Positions 1 through 37,722 of a stretch of 64,000 nucleotides of DNA are shown one piece after another. A program made the position numbers and the translations under genes. The notes beneath the pieces are model-generated. The model saw only the letters and a list, made by a program, of their open reading frames with translations. It searched no databases and was not told the origin of the DNA. Origin of the DNA: Symbiodinium natans (Eukaryota > Sar > Dinophyceae > Suessiales > Symbiodiniaceae); the NCBI GenBank assembly GCA_905221605.1, contig CAJNDS010002667.1:146252-210251 (forward strand), written 5' to 3'. Numbering within the stretch: position 1 is the first letter of the stretch; each line of letters starts with the position of its first letter.

Positions 1-3000
1 CATTGTGCTCCTGGCACACTAGCTTCATGCAAATGCAAACGTGTTCTATATATGCATGCGTACCACCATACGTACATGTGTGCAATGCCACTTCTTACCC
101 ACACCCATGCATCCGCACTGTCTTTGGTGGTTGCTGAAAAAGCAATGGCAACAAATGGCGCATGGGCGAGTCAATTGTTGCAAGCCGGCGTGGGGATGAT
201 CTGCCTGCCTGATGACTGTTGTGTCTCAAATTCTCGAAGTGCCTCTCTCATTTCTGGTTGCGAGTTACAACTGGAACATGAGCAATGGGTCCAATACCAA
301 GAGGATTAATGCAGGGCAGCTTCTGGGACGCTCACACGTGGAAACCATGCGATTTATGAGGGTGAAATGCTAACGTGAAGTGTTAAACAGCCTGGACATG
401 CGCAGATACACCGACCCAACGAAGAAAAACGGTAGCGCTTGGGACATACAGAGAGCCCTCGCAAACCACGCCCCACCCCCCACAAGTGTGTGAGCTAGAG
501 GGGCTGGAAGGTGGCTGACGCTCGGATAAGGCCTCCAGCTGTTCGAAGGGCGTCAAGCCTTGGCCCAGGTCGGGAATTCAAGGTTTTGTCATCGTCGGTT
601 CAGAATGGCCTCTTACGGCTTTGTCACCTTTGGGTTCACAGTGGTCTTGGGATGCCGAGTCTCACGGACCGCGGGACTCTGGCATCAAGCCCATTTCAAA
701 GAGAAAGTGCCGACATCATGGACCGGACGCAAGAAATTTTCTTCTAGAAGGCCCGCAGTGCGGATGAGAACTCAGCCAAGGAAACCGTACAGCTTGCTTG
801 AGAAACCCAGTGAATCGACTGTAGTGTCTGACAAATGGCCATGTCCGATGAGAAACAACAATCCTCGTACCGCATACCGTACGCCTGAGGCTGCAGGCCC
901 GGAAAGCAGTGATAAAAGAAAGCCCCCTGGTCGCCGGAAGTCCACACCTGCCCAGCCTGCAATCAGGTGTACAAGCAGACCTCGCATTGAAAACATGTTG
1001 AAATATCAGCTGAAACTAAATTGCTTTCAGGGTGTAGGTTTTCAGTAGGCGAGTGGGAGCGGGGTGGAAGGCAGTTGCCGGCAGCTTACACAAAACACAA
1101 GCTGCAGCTTAGAGCGTCTCATGCTTGTCAGCCAATATGTCCTTTCAAGCTTTATGGCTTTATAACCAACATACCCTGTCGGTTTGGGAAAGAAACGCTT
1201 TTGTTCAACAAAGATAGCGTTTGGAGGTTTCGGCTTCTCCTTGGATGGTGGGACCAGATGACCGCAGGACCGGCCAGAAGCCCACCGGTCCAAGTCAAGA
1301 AAGCTTGCCAGCTTGCCCTAGGAAACAACACCCCAACAGTATCCTACAGCCGCAATGCGTCATTCCAATTCTGATGCCACACCGAAATTAACGTTCGACA
1401 AAACCGGACCCACCCCCTAGCAAGGCGCGTGATCCCCCATACAATGACACCCTCAAAACGCCCAAAGCACTACACCTCCCAACTCGAAAGCTTAAAACCC
1501 GACTACAGACCCATGAATTGCGCGACAACCCTTGGGCCAAAGGACCCTCCCTGCCCGACCTGTAGAGCCGTCTTGAGGGTGAGATTCCCGAGAGCCGCTT
1601 GGATCACTTCCAAGGACTGGCAGGAGCGCTTAGGAAAGCGATGGGGGTTCCATGTGGGTTTCCAAGGTGTGTGTGGGCTTACAGATCTGAGCGGTCCTGA
1701 GCACCTAAACCCCAAACCCTAAACACTAAACCCTAAACCCCAGGAGCTCCAAAAACTCCACTGGGCTCAAAGTGGCAGACTGCTTTGGCTCGGTGCGATT
1801 TTCAAGGGCTGTTTCGCGGCTTCTCCAACGGCAGGGGGTCAAAGGCCTAACACCTAAACGTAGCCTCGGCTGGAATCCTCAGCTAACTGAAATATTACTT
1901 TTTGCCTAGGGCACCTTCGCAACGTATCTGACGGCTCAAGGCATGACAGGGCACTGCTAAGCCAGCCTCTTCCGTCGCATTGCCAGCTTGCAGGGAAGTC
2001 AGGGCGTCAAAGACGACCTATGGATTTTGGGACCCTCTCTTCGAGGCGCTTTCACGTCTTTTGGGTGGTCCGAGGGAATCAGGTAAGGCTCCCTTTGTCC
2101 TCAAATAGCATGGAGGGTTGGCAATGGTATCGATCGTAGTCGCTCTTCTTCGTCGAAGGAGGCACGAGGGATAAGTTAGTGCCAAAAACCCTAAAGTCTA
2201 CTCCTAGAAACCTGAAGCTTGACACAGACTCACCCCCCCCCCCCCCTTCTCACAGGACCCCTAAAACCCGCCAAAGCCAATGCCAGAACCCTGCAGTTTG
2301 CGGGTATCGCTGGAAGGAAATCCAGGGCCCCTGCCACGAGCGTCTTCGTGGTGTCCTTGTGGCGTCCTGCAGGCTGGAAGGCTGGAAAGGGGGCTGCTGA
2401 GGGTTATCAAGGTTTATGCACTCGACTAGATGTGGGGCCGGTTCCACGAGCGCTGTGCGGTTTAGAGGTTTGAAAGGTACGCTTTAGTTGCGCGCGAGTC
2501 TTCGGAGTTTTTGCCACCATGGGCCTTAGGGCTTGCATAAGCTTTCAAGCTCTAAGCAGACCTGATTTAGCTTTTGGCAAGCTCCTCAAAAAAAGAAGTC
2601 CTTGGCCGATCAGTTGGCTGGCATGGAAGTGGAGGAGGTCCCTGGCCTGCCACGCACACACTCTTTGACACAGCGCACGAAAACAACACGATTAACACCG
2701 ACAAAATGCGACACTTGTCCGAAGACAAATGATGAGAATGAAAGCGTGGAAACAACAGAACACCCGCTTCACGAGCAGCCACCAGGCTTCTGATGGACTG
2801 AGGCTTTTGTTTCCCCGCTTGAGGATTCGTTCGGCTTAGGGCTTGGGGTCTTGGGTTGTTCGACTGCTTGGGCTTTAAGATTTAAACTGAAGTCATTTCC
2901 AGGTTTTCCAAGGTATGACAGAAGAGACCGCAAAAACCACCGCCACACTTTGAAAACGCGGACTGCCAAGTCCAACTAACAAACATTGGATCTCCAGCTG

Positions 3001-4392
3001 AGTGAGAAAGCGCCAGCAGCTTTAGGTTGTTTTTGGTTCGGGCCAAGGCTGTCATCCTTTTCTTGCTGCTACTGGGGCACAGCTTCCCGTTTGCAAACAC
3101 AATGTTCGCATGACGGGCTTTGAATACATTCAAGTGGGTTTTCAAGAATTTGCTTGGAATGGCATGAGATCCTTTGAAGCACGGTATGGCCAAGCGGGGG
3201 GTGGACAAATAAGAATACTCGCATGACGGGTTGTCAAGCAACGGACAAGAGGACTCGAGGGCCACGCATCACCGGACCAGGAGATGACAGGACCAAAGGA
3301 AAACACAAACGGGGCCAGACCGAACCGGAGGTGAAAAAATGGCAGCCCAGACAAAAACAAACACGCGACCCGGCTTGGACCCTGATCCGAAAAGAGCGCT
3401 GGTGCTCTGAGATGGGGCATCTTGCTGAAGAGAAAGCGCTTCTGAAAAAAGAATGTACGGTGCAAATAGCCCTGAGCCAGAGCAAAAACAAAGCCGACCC
3501 GTTCTCCCTGCAGCCCGAGCAACATCGAGGACCCTGACCCTCCAGTACTACAAGTGCATACACGAAGCTCAAACCCACCCTAAACATGGCCTTCTGAAGC
3601 AGGGCCTTGCACTGCGGGACCTCGAAACCCGGGGGGGGGGCTCAGGGCTTCAGTTTCGGGGTTCTTCGGGGCTCCTAACCTCTTCACGAGCTGCCCATGA
3701 CGATCTCCACTGTTCCCTCTCGTCATTGTTCAGCCCTTCTGCTAAAGACAAGCTGCCAAGCCCACAGGGCCTTTGAGATGACACTTCTGGTTTGCCATCG
3801 AGCGCACGAAAGCGTTTCGTAGCATGAATGGCTTAGGTAACCTAATCTGGAGCGCCGACGCGAGAACAAAACCCCTGCAATCCAAAACGCAAAGTCCAAA
3901 AACCCAAACTTCTCAGGTCACTGCGCGGTTCGGCTCCGCCGTTTCGTGTCCGGGGAGGTATGTTTCAGGTCCGCCGTTCGGACGCTGCGGAATGCGTTTC
4001 GGCGCGCACGTGGGGGCGTTTCGGGACGCGCGCAGGTGCGTTTCAGGTCCTCCACCCAGGGAGGTGTTTAACGCAAGCTGCCCGCAAAGGAACTGCATCC
4101 GCAGACTTCTGGTGGGTTCGCATGGACACTACTCTCCGCCCTCAGAAGGGATGGAAGGTAGCTTGTACAATTGCGGCTTGTTTTGATTGCAGGCAACAGC
4201 CTGAATGCTGGGGCTCTCGCTCTTTTTTCCCAGAAACTCTTTTGGGCTTAGGGCTTTTTCGGCAGTAGCGATCTCGGGGTTCAGGGTTTGGGGTTGAGGC
4301 TTTAGGGTTGTTGCTTGGGATCAGGTTTTGTGTGCTGCTTGAGTTCTGGGATCGCTTTGAACAACCCAATGGCGGTCAACCCTTAGTTCGCT
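1..4392. other. No gene recognised
   Basis: Non-repetitive DNA with short telomere-like fragments (1706-1740), a C run (2231-2246), a G run (3631-3639) and an inverted copy of the TCATGCGAGC repeat near 3100. ORFs of 60-160 codons occur in all frames without recognisable motifs. Any exon of a neighbouring gene here would be too short to pick out without homology. Confidence 0.6.
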
Positions 4393-5305
4393 AATGCCCA
4401 AAAACCCTCAACCATAAACCCTAATCCCCAGAAAAAAAAAAAAAAAAAAAAACCTTTAAAACCCTAAACCCTAAAAACCCTAAACCCTGAAAACCCTAAC
4501 CCTAAACACCCTATACCCTAAAACCCCTAGACCCTAAAATCCCTGAACCCTAAAAACCCTAAACCCTCAAACCCCTAAACCCTAAAAACCCTGAACCCTA
4601 AAAAACCCTGAATCCTAAAAGCCCGTAAAACCCTAAAAACCCTAACCCCTATAAACCCTAAACCCTGAAAACCCTGAAAACCCTGAAAACCCTGAAAACC
4701 CTGAACCCTAAACACCCTAAACCCCAAAAACCCCTAAAGAACCCAAAAAACGCTGTTTAAAAAAGACTCTAAAAACCATAAGAACCCTAAAAAAACCCAA
4801 AAAAACTGAAAATCCCGAAAACACTAGAAAAACCCCAAAAGCCCTAAACCCTAAAACCCTAAACCCTAAAAACTCTAAACCCTAAAAACCCTAAAGCCTA
4901 AAAACCGTAAACCCAAAAAACCCTAAATGCTCTAAACCCTACAAACCCTAAATACTGAAAAACCCCAAACACTCCAAACCCTAAAACCTATTAACCTAAA
5001 AGCCCTAAAAACCCTAAAAACCCTTAAACCCCTCAAAACCCTAAAACCCTAAAACCCTAAAAACCCTAAAAGCCCGTCAAACCCAAAAACCCTAAAAACC
5101 CTACAAAAACCCTAAAGAAACCCTTACAAAACCTAGAAACCCCAAAAAGCCTGAAAAAACCCTAAACCCTGAAACCCAATACCCTGAAAACCCTAAACCC
5201 TGAAAACCCTGAAAACCCTAAAAACCCTAAACCCTAAAAACCCTTAAACCCTAAAGACCCTAAAAACCCTAAACCCTAAAAACCCTAAACCCTAACCCTA
5301 ATCAC
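4393..5305. repeat. Interstitial degenerate telomere-like array (CCCTAAA)
   Basis: About 900 bp of imperfect CCCTAAA/CCCTAAAA units with variants such as CCCTGAAA, plus a 19-base A run near 4432. Non-repeat DNA lies on both sides, so this is not a chromosome end. The C-rich strand is the plus strand. Confidence 0.92.
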
Positions 5306-6004
5306 CAGCACGTCTGAAATGCACCCATGCGTCAGAGTTGTCCCTGGCGTTGGGCTGAATATGGGGCTGAAATTCGGACCTGAAATGGGGCCTGAAATGC
5401 ACCCGCGTCTGAAACATACAACGCTCGCTCATCGTTTAAGCTCGACGCCTGGAAGCCCAGCCGCGCTGTCAGGGTCACGTCGGAGACTTCACCTTCTCGG
5501 CGGCTCGCAAAGAGAACATCTGGGATTTTACATCATGACGATTTCGATCTTGGGCTTACTGTTGATGGGGCAGGAATTCGGATTTGGGGCACGTGGTGCT
5601 TTGTGAGGATTATTGAGCTGATGGCGCAGGGTCACCGGGTTCCGAAGCCCGTCAACCCCTTAAGGGTTACGGGCTGGGAGTTTGGGTATCTGGCTTGCCA
5701 TTCAGGCGTCCAAGAATTCAGTTCTTCAGTTCAGGGGCCTACCTCTCGCCATCTGACCTTCTATGTTGCCGCTCCGGTTCAGAGATCCTCGGGCGTTCAG
5801 GGTGTGAATTTGGAGCCGCCCTTTGGGGGGTCAAGGCTTCAGTGGCAGCTTCGGGCTATATGGAGCCAGTGTCTGCTTAAGGCCCCGTCTGCGGTGCCCT
5901 CTACTAGCCGCTGGCCGACACCACCAAGCGTCCATATAATCAACATGGGCTTCCAGAGCAGATCATTTCCATGGGGGAGATTTTTACTCTATATCTCTCG
6001 AATA

Positions 6005-6006
<2 letters not shown>
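5306..6006. other. No gene recognised
   Basis: Ordinary-looking DNA between the telomere-like array and the polypurine tract. No motif or coherent exon was seen. Confidence 0.55.
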
Positions 6007-6050
<44 letters not shown>

Positions 6051-6612
6051 GGAGAGGGGAGGGAGAGGGAGAGGGAGAGGAGAGGGAGAGGGGGAGGGAG
6101 GGGAGGGAGAGGGAGAGGGAGAGGGAGAGGGAGGAGGGAGGGGGGAGGGAGGAGGAGGAGGGAGGAGGGAGGAGGAGGGGAGGGAGGAGAGGGAGAGGAG
6201 AGAGGGGAGAGGCGGAGAGGGGAGAGGGGAGAGGGGAGAGGGGAGAGGGAGAGGAGGGGAGGGAGAGGGGAGAGGGGAGAGGGAGAGGGAGAGAGGGAGA
6301 GGGGGAGAGGGGAGGGGAGAGGGGAGAGGGGGAGGGAGGAGGGGAGAGGGGGAGAGGGGAGAGGGGAGAGGGGGAGGGGGGAGGAGGAGGGGAGGGGGAG
6401 AGGGGAGAGGGGAGAGGGGGAGGGGAGGAGGGGAGAGGGGAAGAGGGGAGGGAGAGGGGAGAGGGGAGAGGCAGAGGGCAGAGGGCAGAGGGCAGAGGGC
6501 AGAGGGGCGAGGGGCGAGGGGCGAGGGGCGAGGGGCGAGGGGCGAGGGGCGAGGGGCGAGGGGCGAGGGGCGAGGGGCGAGGGGCGAGGGGCGAGGGGCG
6601 AGGGCGAGGGCG
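6007..6612. repeat. 600-nt polypurine tract: (GA)n, GGGAGA and (GGGGCGA)n
   Basis: The plus strand is almost pure purine: dinucleotide GA (6007-6045), then GGGAGA/GGGGAGA variants to about 6470, four GGGCAGA units, then a very regular 7-mer GGGGCGA to 6612. A short CA/TA-rich stretch follows to 6660. The G-runs and mirror symmetry could form triplex or G-quadruplex structures. The long Arg/Glu/Gly and Pro/Leu/Ser ORFs here are by-products of the repeat. Confidence 0.93.
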
Positions 6613-6660
6613 AGCGTATATACATGCGTGTATATATATATATATACACACACATATATA

Positions 6661-9600
6661 TTTACATGTAGAATATCGTATTGTCCTTCATAGGAGTGTC
6701 ACCCGAGGTTTCTGGGTCCATAGTTTAGGTTTTCAGTCAGACGTCCAGGCTTACGGCTCGGGGCTGAGAGGTTGAAGACTCTACAGCAAGAGAGCCCAAA
6801 AGCAATGAAGGAATGCTACCACACACACACAGAGACACACACCCAGCCTTCTGTCTCGTTGTGGGAATGCACTAGCTCCTCGAGTAGGCCTGGTTCGGGC
6901 TTCACGTGCGCCGTTTGCGCAAAGCTTGGAATTGGGTTCCGTCCTGGCAGTCCTCCCTGGCGAGAACCGAGGAAAGAATGCCATGTCTCTAACTACCCCC
7001 ATGGAGATCTTGAGACCGCCCTGTTGAAGTTGAGCCCCTCCCCCCCCGCCCCGTGTCGCCATGTGATACCAAAATCGAAGGACGACTAGACGATGCCAGC
7101 GTAGACCTCAAACAGTGAGAGAGACCTCCAAGATCACCCCAGGAGCAGCTCCACTCCAAGAGCAGGCCCAAAAGCGACGGTACGGTGGAAAAAGTTCACG
7201 AAGAGAGCCTATGCCGGGCCTATGCGCATGAGACCAAGGCCGGGAGCGCTATTGCAACACCGCTCGGCGATGGGAATCCACTTCAAATGGAACGAAGCCA
7301 ACCCATCCCTCCCAATGTAAGAAGCCGACAGTGAAAGCACTGTCTGGGGAACAAGTGTTTGTGCAACGGCGCTGCTGTGATCATAACAGCAACACAACCC
7401 TAGATGCCAAGATTTTCTTCCAAGCCTAATGCCAGTTTAACACCCAATTCACGATGCAAATCCCTGAAATGTGAAGACACACCCCGTAGGAGTTGTGCCA
7501 AACTTCTGAGTGCACAGCCTGCGCTGGCCGGAGTGATCGTGCCGCCACCTGCAGACACCACAAACACTGCAAGCGCAGGCTCGCACAGCCCTTACAGGTG
7601 AATTTCGACTTCAAGATTCTAGGGCATGATTACGAGGGCTGTTAGATTATGGTTTCTTGCGGTCTGCAAGTTTAGATTGGAATCCAAGGGTTCTTCAACG
7701 CTTCAGTGTTGTCAATCCAAGGTTCATGTATAGGCTTTCAACAGGGCCCGAAGAACTGAATGAGCCTCCTCACCCGTCCCGCCACTTTCCTTTCCAGATG
7801 GATGAGGGACACAAGAAATTTTCGCTCTCCGAGACGGCACGAAGCCCGGAGACAAGGTCAGGAGGCGCGGGGAGGTGCCACATACCGACACACTCACACA
7901 CACAGTCTCTAAACCCTCCGCTGACCTTCCACCTCCATAGCATGGCGCCGGCCGTGAACTGGGGGCGAGCGGTTTAGGGTGTAGGGTGTCGGGTGTAGGG
8001 TTTCGGGTTTCGGGTTTCGAGTTTTGAGTCCCCCCCATGTTTTGACCCTCCCGGTTGTGAGGGGTTGTGACTGTTTGGGCCTTGCCTCGAGCTCCGTGCG
8101 CCCCATGCCCGACCCTAATGTTGAACTCGATGCCAAAACCTCTGAAACTCCAGCACCGAACCCCGAGTAAAAAGACTATACAGCTCTAACCTGACGCCTG
8201 ACGCCTGTGTTTGGGGCAAATGTGTCAGGATCCACTTGAAGGGCCCAGCAGGCCAAGCCCAGGACCCGCGCAGTGCTGGAGAAACCCAGGCTTCCTCTGA
8301 GGTCTTCTGACGTAGTCTGACGTATTCTGCCGGATCGACCTTGACCCCCTCCCCGACTAGGAGCTGAATACGCTTGTCTTGCTTTTCTTACCCCCCCAAG
8401 GCACCCTCACTAAAATCCTCGCAACAAAGAGGCAGTGAGGCAGTGAGGCAGTGACATCTTTGTCGCGCAGGCACTTCTTGACGTAGCAACCGCGGACCTG
8501 CGACACGCGACCAAGGTTTCTGTATAGGGTTAAGGGGTAGCGAAGCTTTCCAACCAAGACCTGCACGTTGTGAGAGAGCAACAAGAGAAACGATGCAAGT
8601 GAAGATTTCTAGCCACAACTTCATCAAACATCTTGACACGCAACGTGATTCCTCTGATTTCTGAAGTCCGGAAACCCTCATCTGCCAAAGACCCCCCTAA
8701 GCCATCCCTCGGCCCCTACCATGCCCTTTACAATGCAGGGCTCAGGGTGTTCACCTGAAGCCAAAGGACTGCTTGCAAAGTATCCGCCGGACGAGAAGAA
8801 AAAGTGTTGAAAGGGGTCCTTCGGCGAGGTTTGAGGGCGATCGAGGGGTCCAAAACTCCGACGCCCATGAACCCTTTGGACCCTCCCGCCCGAATCGAAC
8901 CTATGTCGGAGCTCGCCACCTGGCCGCTTGTCCGAGTGTTGCAGGTGAGGGTTTAGGGCCAAAGGTTTAGGGTTGCGGATTCAGGAATTCGAGCCCTCAG
9001 TCTCTCAGTTCAGTCTATCATGCCTTAAGGTGCGTCTGCCTCAAAAGCCCAAACGAAAAACCCGAAACTCCCAACACTTACAGAAAGCCTATGCCCTAAA
9101 CTCTGTCTCAGAATCACAGCCGGGTGTGAAAAACTCCGCACCCGCTCTGCACGCACAAAAAAGCGCACTTCTGCAGCCTCGGAGAAGAGCAGAATGCCCA
9201 CCAAGCAGGCCTCACAGTTAGGGACTTTGGGTTTGGAGTCCAGAGCTTTGGGCTCAGGAGTGTGAGCGGCGTTCTACTGGGAGCAAGAGTCCATGGTGGC
9301 TCTTGTGTCTATGTGAAATGGAGGGCTGAGGGCTTCGGGAACGGAAATGAGCATGCAGCACATGCAGCACATTCAGCAAATGCATCTCTACCGAGAACGG
9401 CCACCGTGAAATTGATCGGTGCAAGCCAGTCGAAGACTGCAAGGCATCCAAGCCCATCCATAAACCCTTATATGCCGGATTGGCTCGGTGGTACGTGGCG
9501 AAAAACACCTTCCACAATGGACTACGAGAGCTTAACCATCCTACTGGAAACCCTGCCTTTGACCCCTAAAAGTCCACAAGTTTCCCGCGCAAGCCTGCCG

Positions 9601-11728
9601 CATCGAGCCCAGGAGAATGCCTGTGGCGTTTCAGAGTTGACAAATGTTGAGAAGGCGAATGCCCAAATCCGAAAACTACCCGCCCACCTGAACCACCCCA
9701 AACCATTAACCTCCAACCCTGCTTGGCCAAGTCGTCGTGCGAAAATCGTGCGCTCTTCGCAAGACGGCAGAAAAGCTCAATGTACCCCCAAAAAGCACGC
9801 GCAGAGAAAACGCAGGAGCAACTGCGAGCCTGAACCTCTAACAGCACCGCCAGACCACAACCAAAAAACAAAGGCCCGACTGTGGCGGTTTGAGTTTGAG
9901 GGGGATTTTCGGTTTCGCGTCCAGAGTCAGAATTCCCGAGCCTGCGAGCATGCCCTGAGCAAACTCCTGAAACCTCCCAGGCGAACCGGCCTTGAAATCG
10001 ATCTTGGAGTGCACGGCGCTGGTCCAGCATGGAGGCCCCCCGTTTTGGGTGTTTCGGGGTGGAAGGTTTGGGGCTGAAGATTGGGTGAAGTCTCTACCTC
10101 GAACACTAAAGCCCCGAAACCCGAAGTGTTCCCAGTTTCGGATTCTTGCTAGTGGCTAGTAGTGGCTAGTAGCGGTATAGTAGTGGTACGGAAGGCTGCC
10201 GAACAGCTGCCGTCCTCAGGGAAGCGCGCGCCCCCAAGTAGATGAGCTTTCGGGTTCAGGGGTGTTTGTGTCAGGTTTGCCTGTGTAAAGTACGAACCTC
10301 AAGGGCGAATTTCGAGGCTGAGACACATATCGTCTCCCTGTATTCCCGTCGGGGGCGCGGCTGCCTCCCCGAAGTGCCACGGAAGGAAGATATGAAGCAA
10401 GCAACGGGGTTACTAACGTCTGCTGCCCAGCCAAGACCGCATTGCCGGGCGGAGAGGCTTCCAAGAGCAAAACAGCCATGATTTGAACTGGAAGATAGAG
10501 TTGCTCTTGAGCAAAGCTTAGGTTTGGGGGTCTCATCGGGACGTGCGACGTGCAGGCTGAGGACACCTGGACATTGGAAGGAACACATAGGAGACGTATC
10601 AAGGATCAAGGTTCCCTCATGAGCCCATGCAGGGACAGCTGAGGCATCTTTTCCGGAGGATTCGAAATCTTCTTGATGCTAGCACGGGCGACCAGCCAGA
10701 TAGAATACTTTCAAAATCCCACCCTACAACCCAAAGCCTCCAATTTTTAGAGTCTCACACCTTCAAACCCTGAGCAGGAACTGCCAAAGGACTTGTGCTA
10801 AGCCTTGTTCTAAGGCCTGGGAATCCTCAAGCCTGAGCATGACAACCCTACACAGCACCCCCGAAGCCCTAAACATCAAGAGATGGCTTTTCCAAGCGCT
10901 ATCGGATCTGCAGTCTCCTCTCGTCACCGACTCGTCGCCTGGCAAGGTCAGGCCCCAATCCCACATCAAAGGTTGGAAGCACAGCTCGTACTGATGGGAT
11001 GCTGCTCTGGTAGCAGAGACCAAAGAAATGTAGAGTTTAGGGCTTAGGGCCTTGTGAGGCATTTGAGAGAAAGACGTTCCCCTATACCCCCAGATCACTC
11101 CCTGCAGTAGAGCCTAAAACCCTAAACCTGTGAGCGGCTCCCACCGAAACCTCTCAACAACCCTGAAAGCTCCCCTGGAAACCCAACAAACCATGGGCCC
11201 AGACCGATTACAAAAATCGCCACTGTGACTAAGCCAAGAAAAGGATGCCCGGTAAGGTAGGGCTGATGCCATCGCCTGCGGCGCTGGCTGGTTGCGCCGC
11301 GCCGAGCCTCAAATGGAGGCTTCATGTGGTCGTTCATGGGGCGGTAAAACCATTGAAGGCTGTTGCAGCTCGGGGGTTCAGATGCGTTCAGGTCTTGCGA
11401 GGTTTGGGAAGTGAGTTTTGGAAGTCGTGCTTTGGGCTGAAGAACCTGGTGCCGTCTGGAAGGCACCTGGCTGATTTCACGTCCCTGTTTTATCTCCGGC
11501 ATGCGCAACCAAAGGTCTCTGGAAGTGTGCCGGCCATACCGACCTCGGGCCTTGAATTTCGATGGGGTCTGTTTGTACAAACTTCGAGCCTGGCCTCCTG
11601 GTGCTCCTAGTCAAGCCTTTCATTGGGGATCCCAGCACTAGACCGTGAGAGCGCCCACCACCTCAAAGCGAAAACCTCATCCGCTGCCAGCTGCTATAAC
11701 TCAGGCCTTGCAACCTACTTTGCTAAAC
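6661..11728. other. No gene recognised; 3' flank of FO synthase gene
   Basis: Contains short CA tracts (6822-6842, 7890-7903), degenerate TTTAGGG-type strings (7973-8030,  8949-8972) and a repeated GGCTAGTAGTGG (10150-10185). The FO synthase transcript should end at its upper edge, but no poly(A) signal is evident; dinoflagellate genes often lack AATAAA. Confidence 0.5.

Positions 11729-37722
<25,994 letters not shown>

Noticed and set aside
4393-5305. True telomere / chromosome end
   Set aside because: Non-telomeric DNA continues on both sides and the units are strongly diverged.
5971-6693. Glu/Arg/Gly-rich and Pro/Leu/Ser-rich ORFs over 200 codons
   Set aside because: By-products of the polypurine tract, open on both strands and in several frames.
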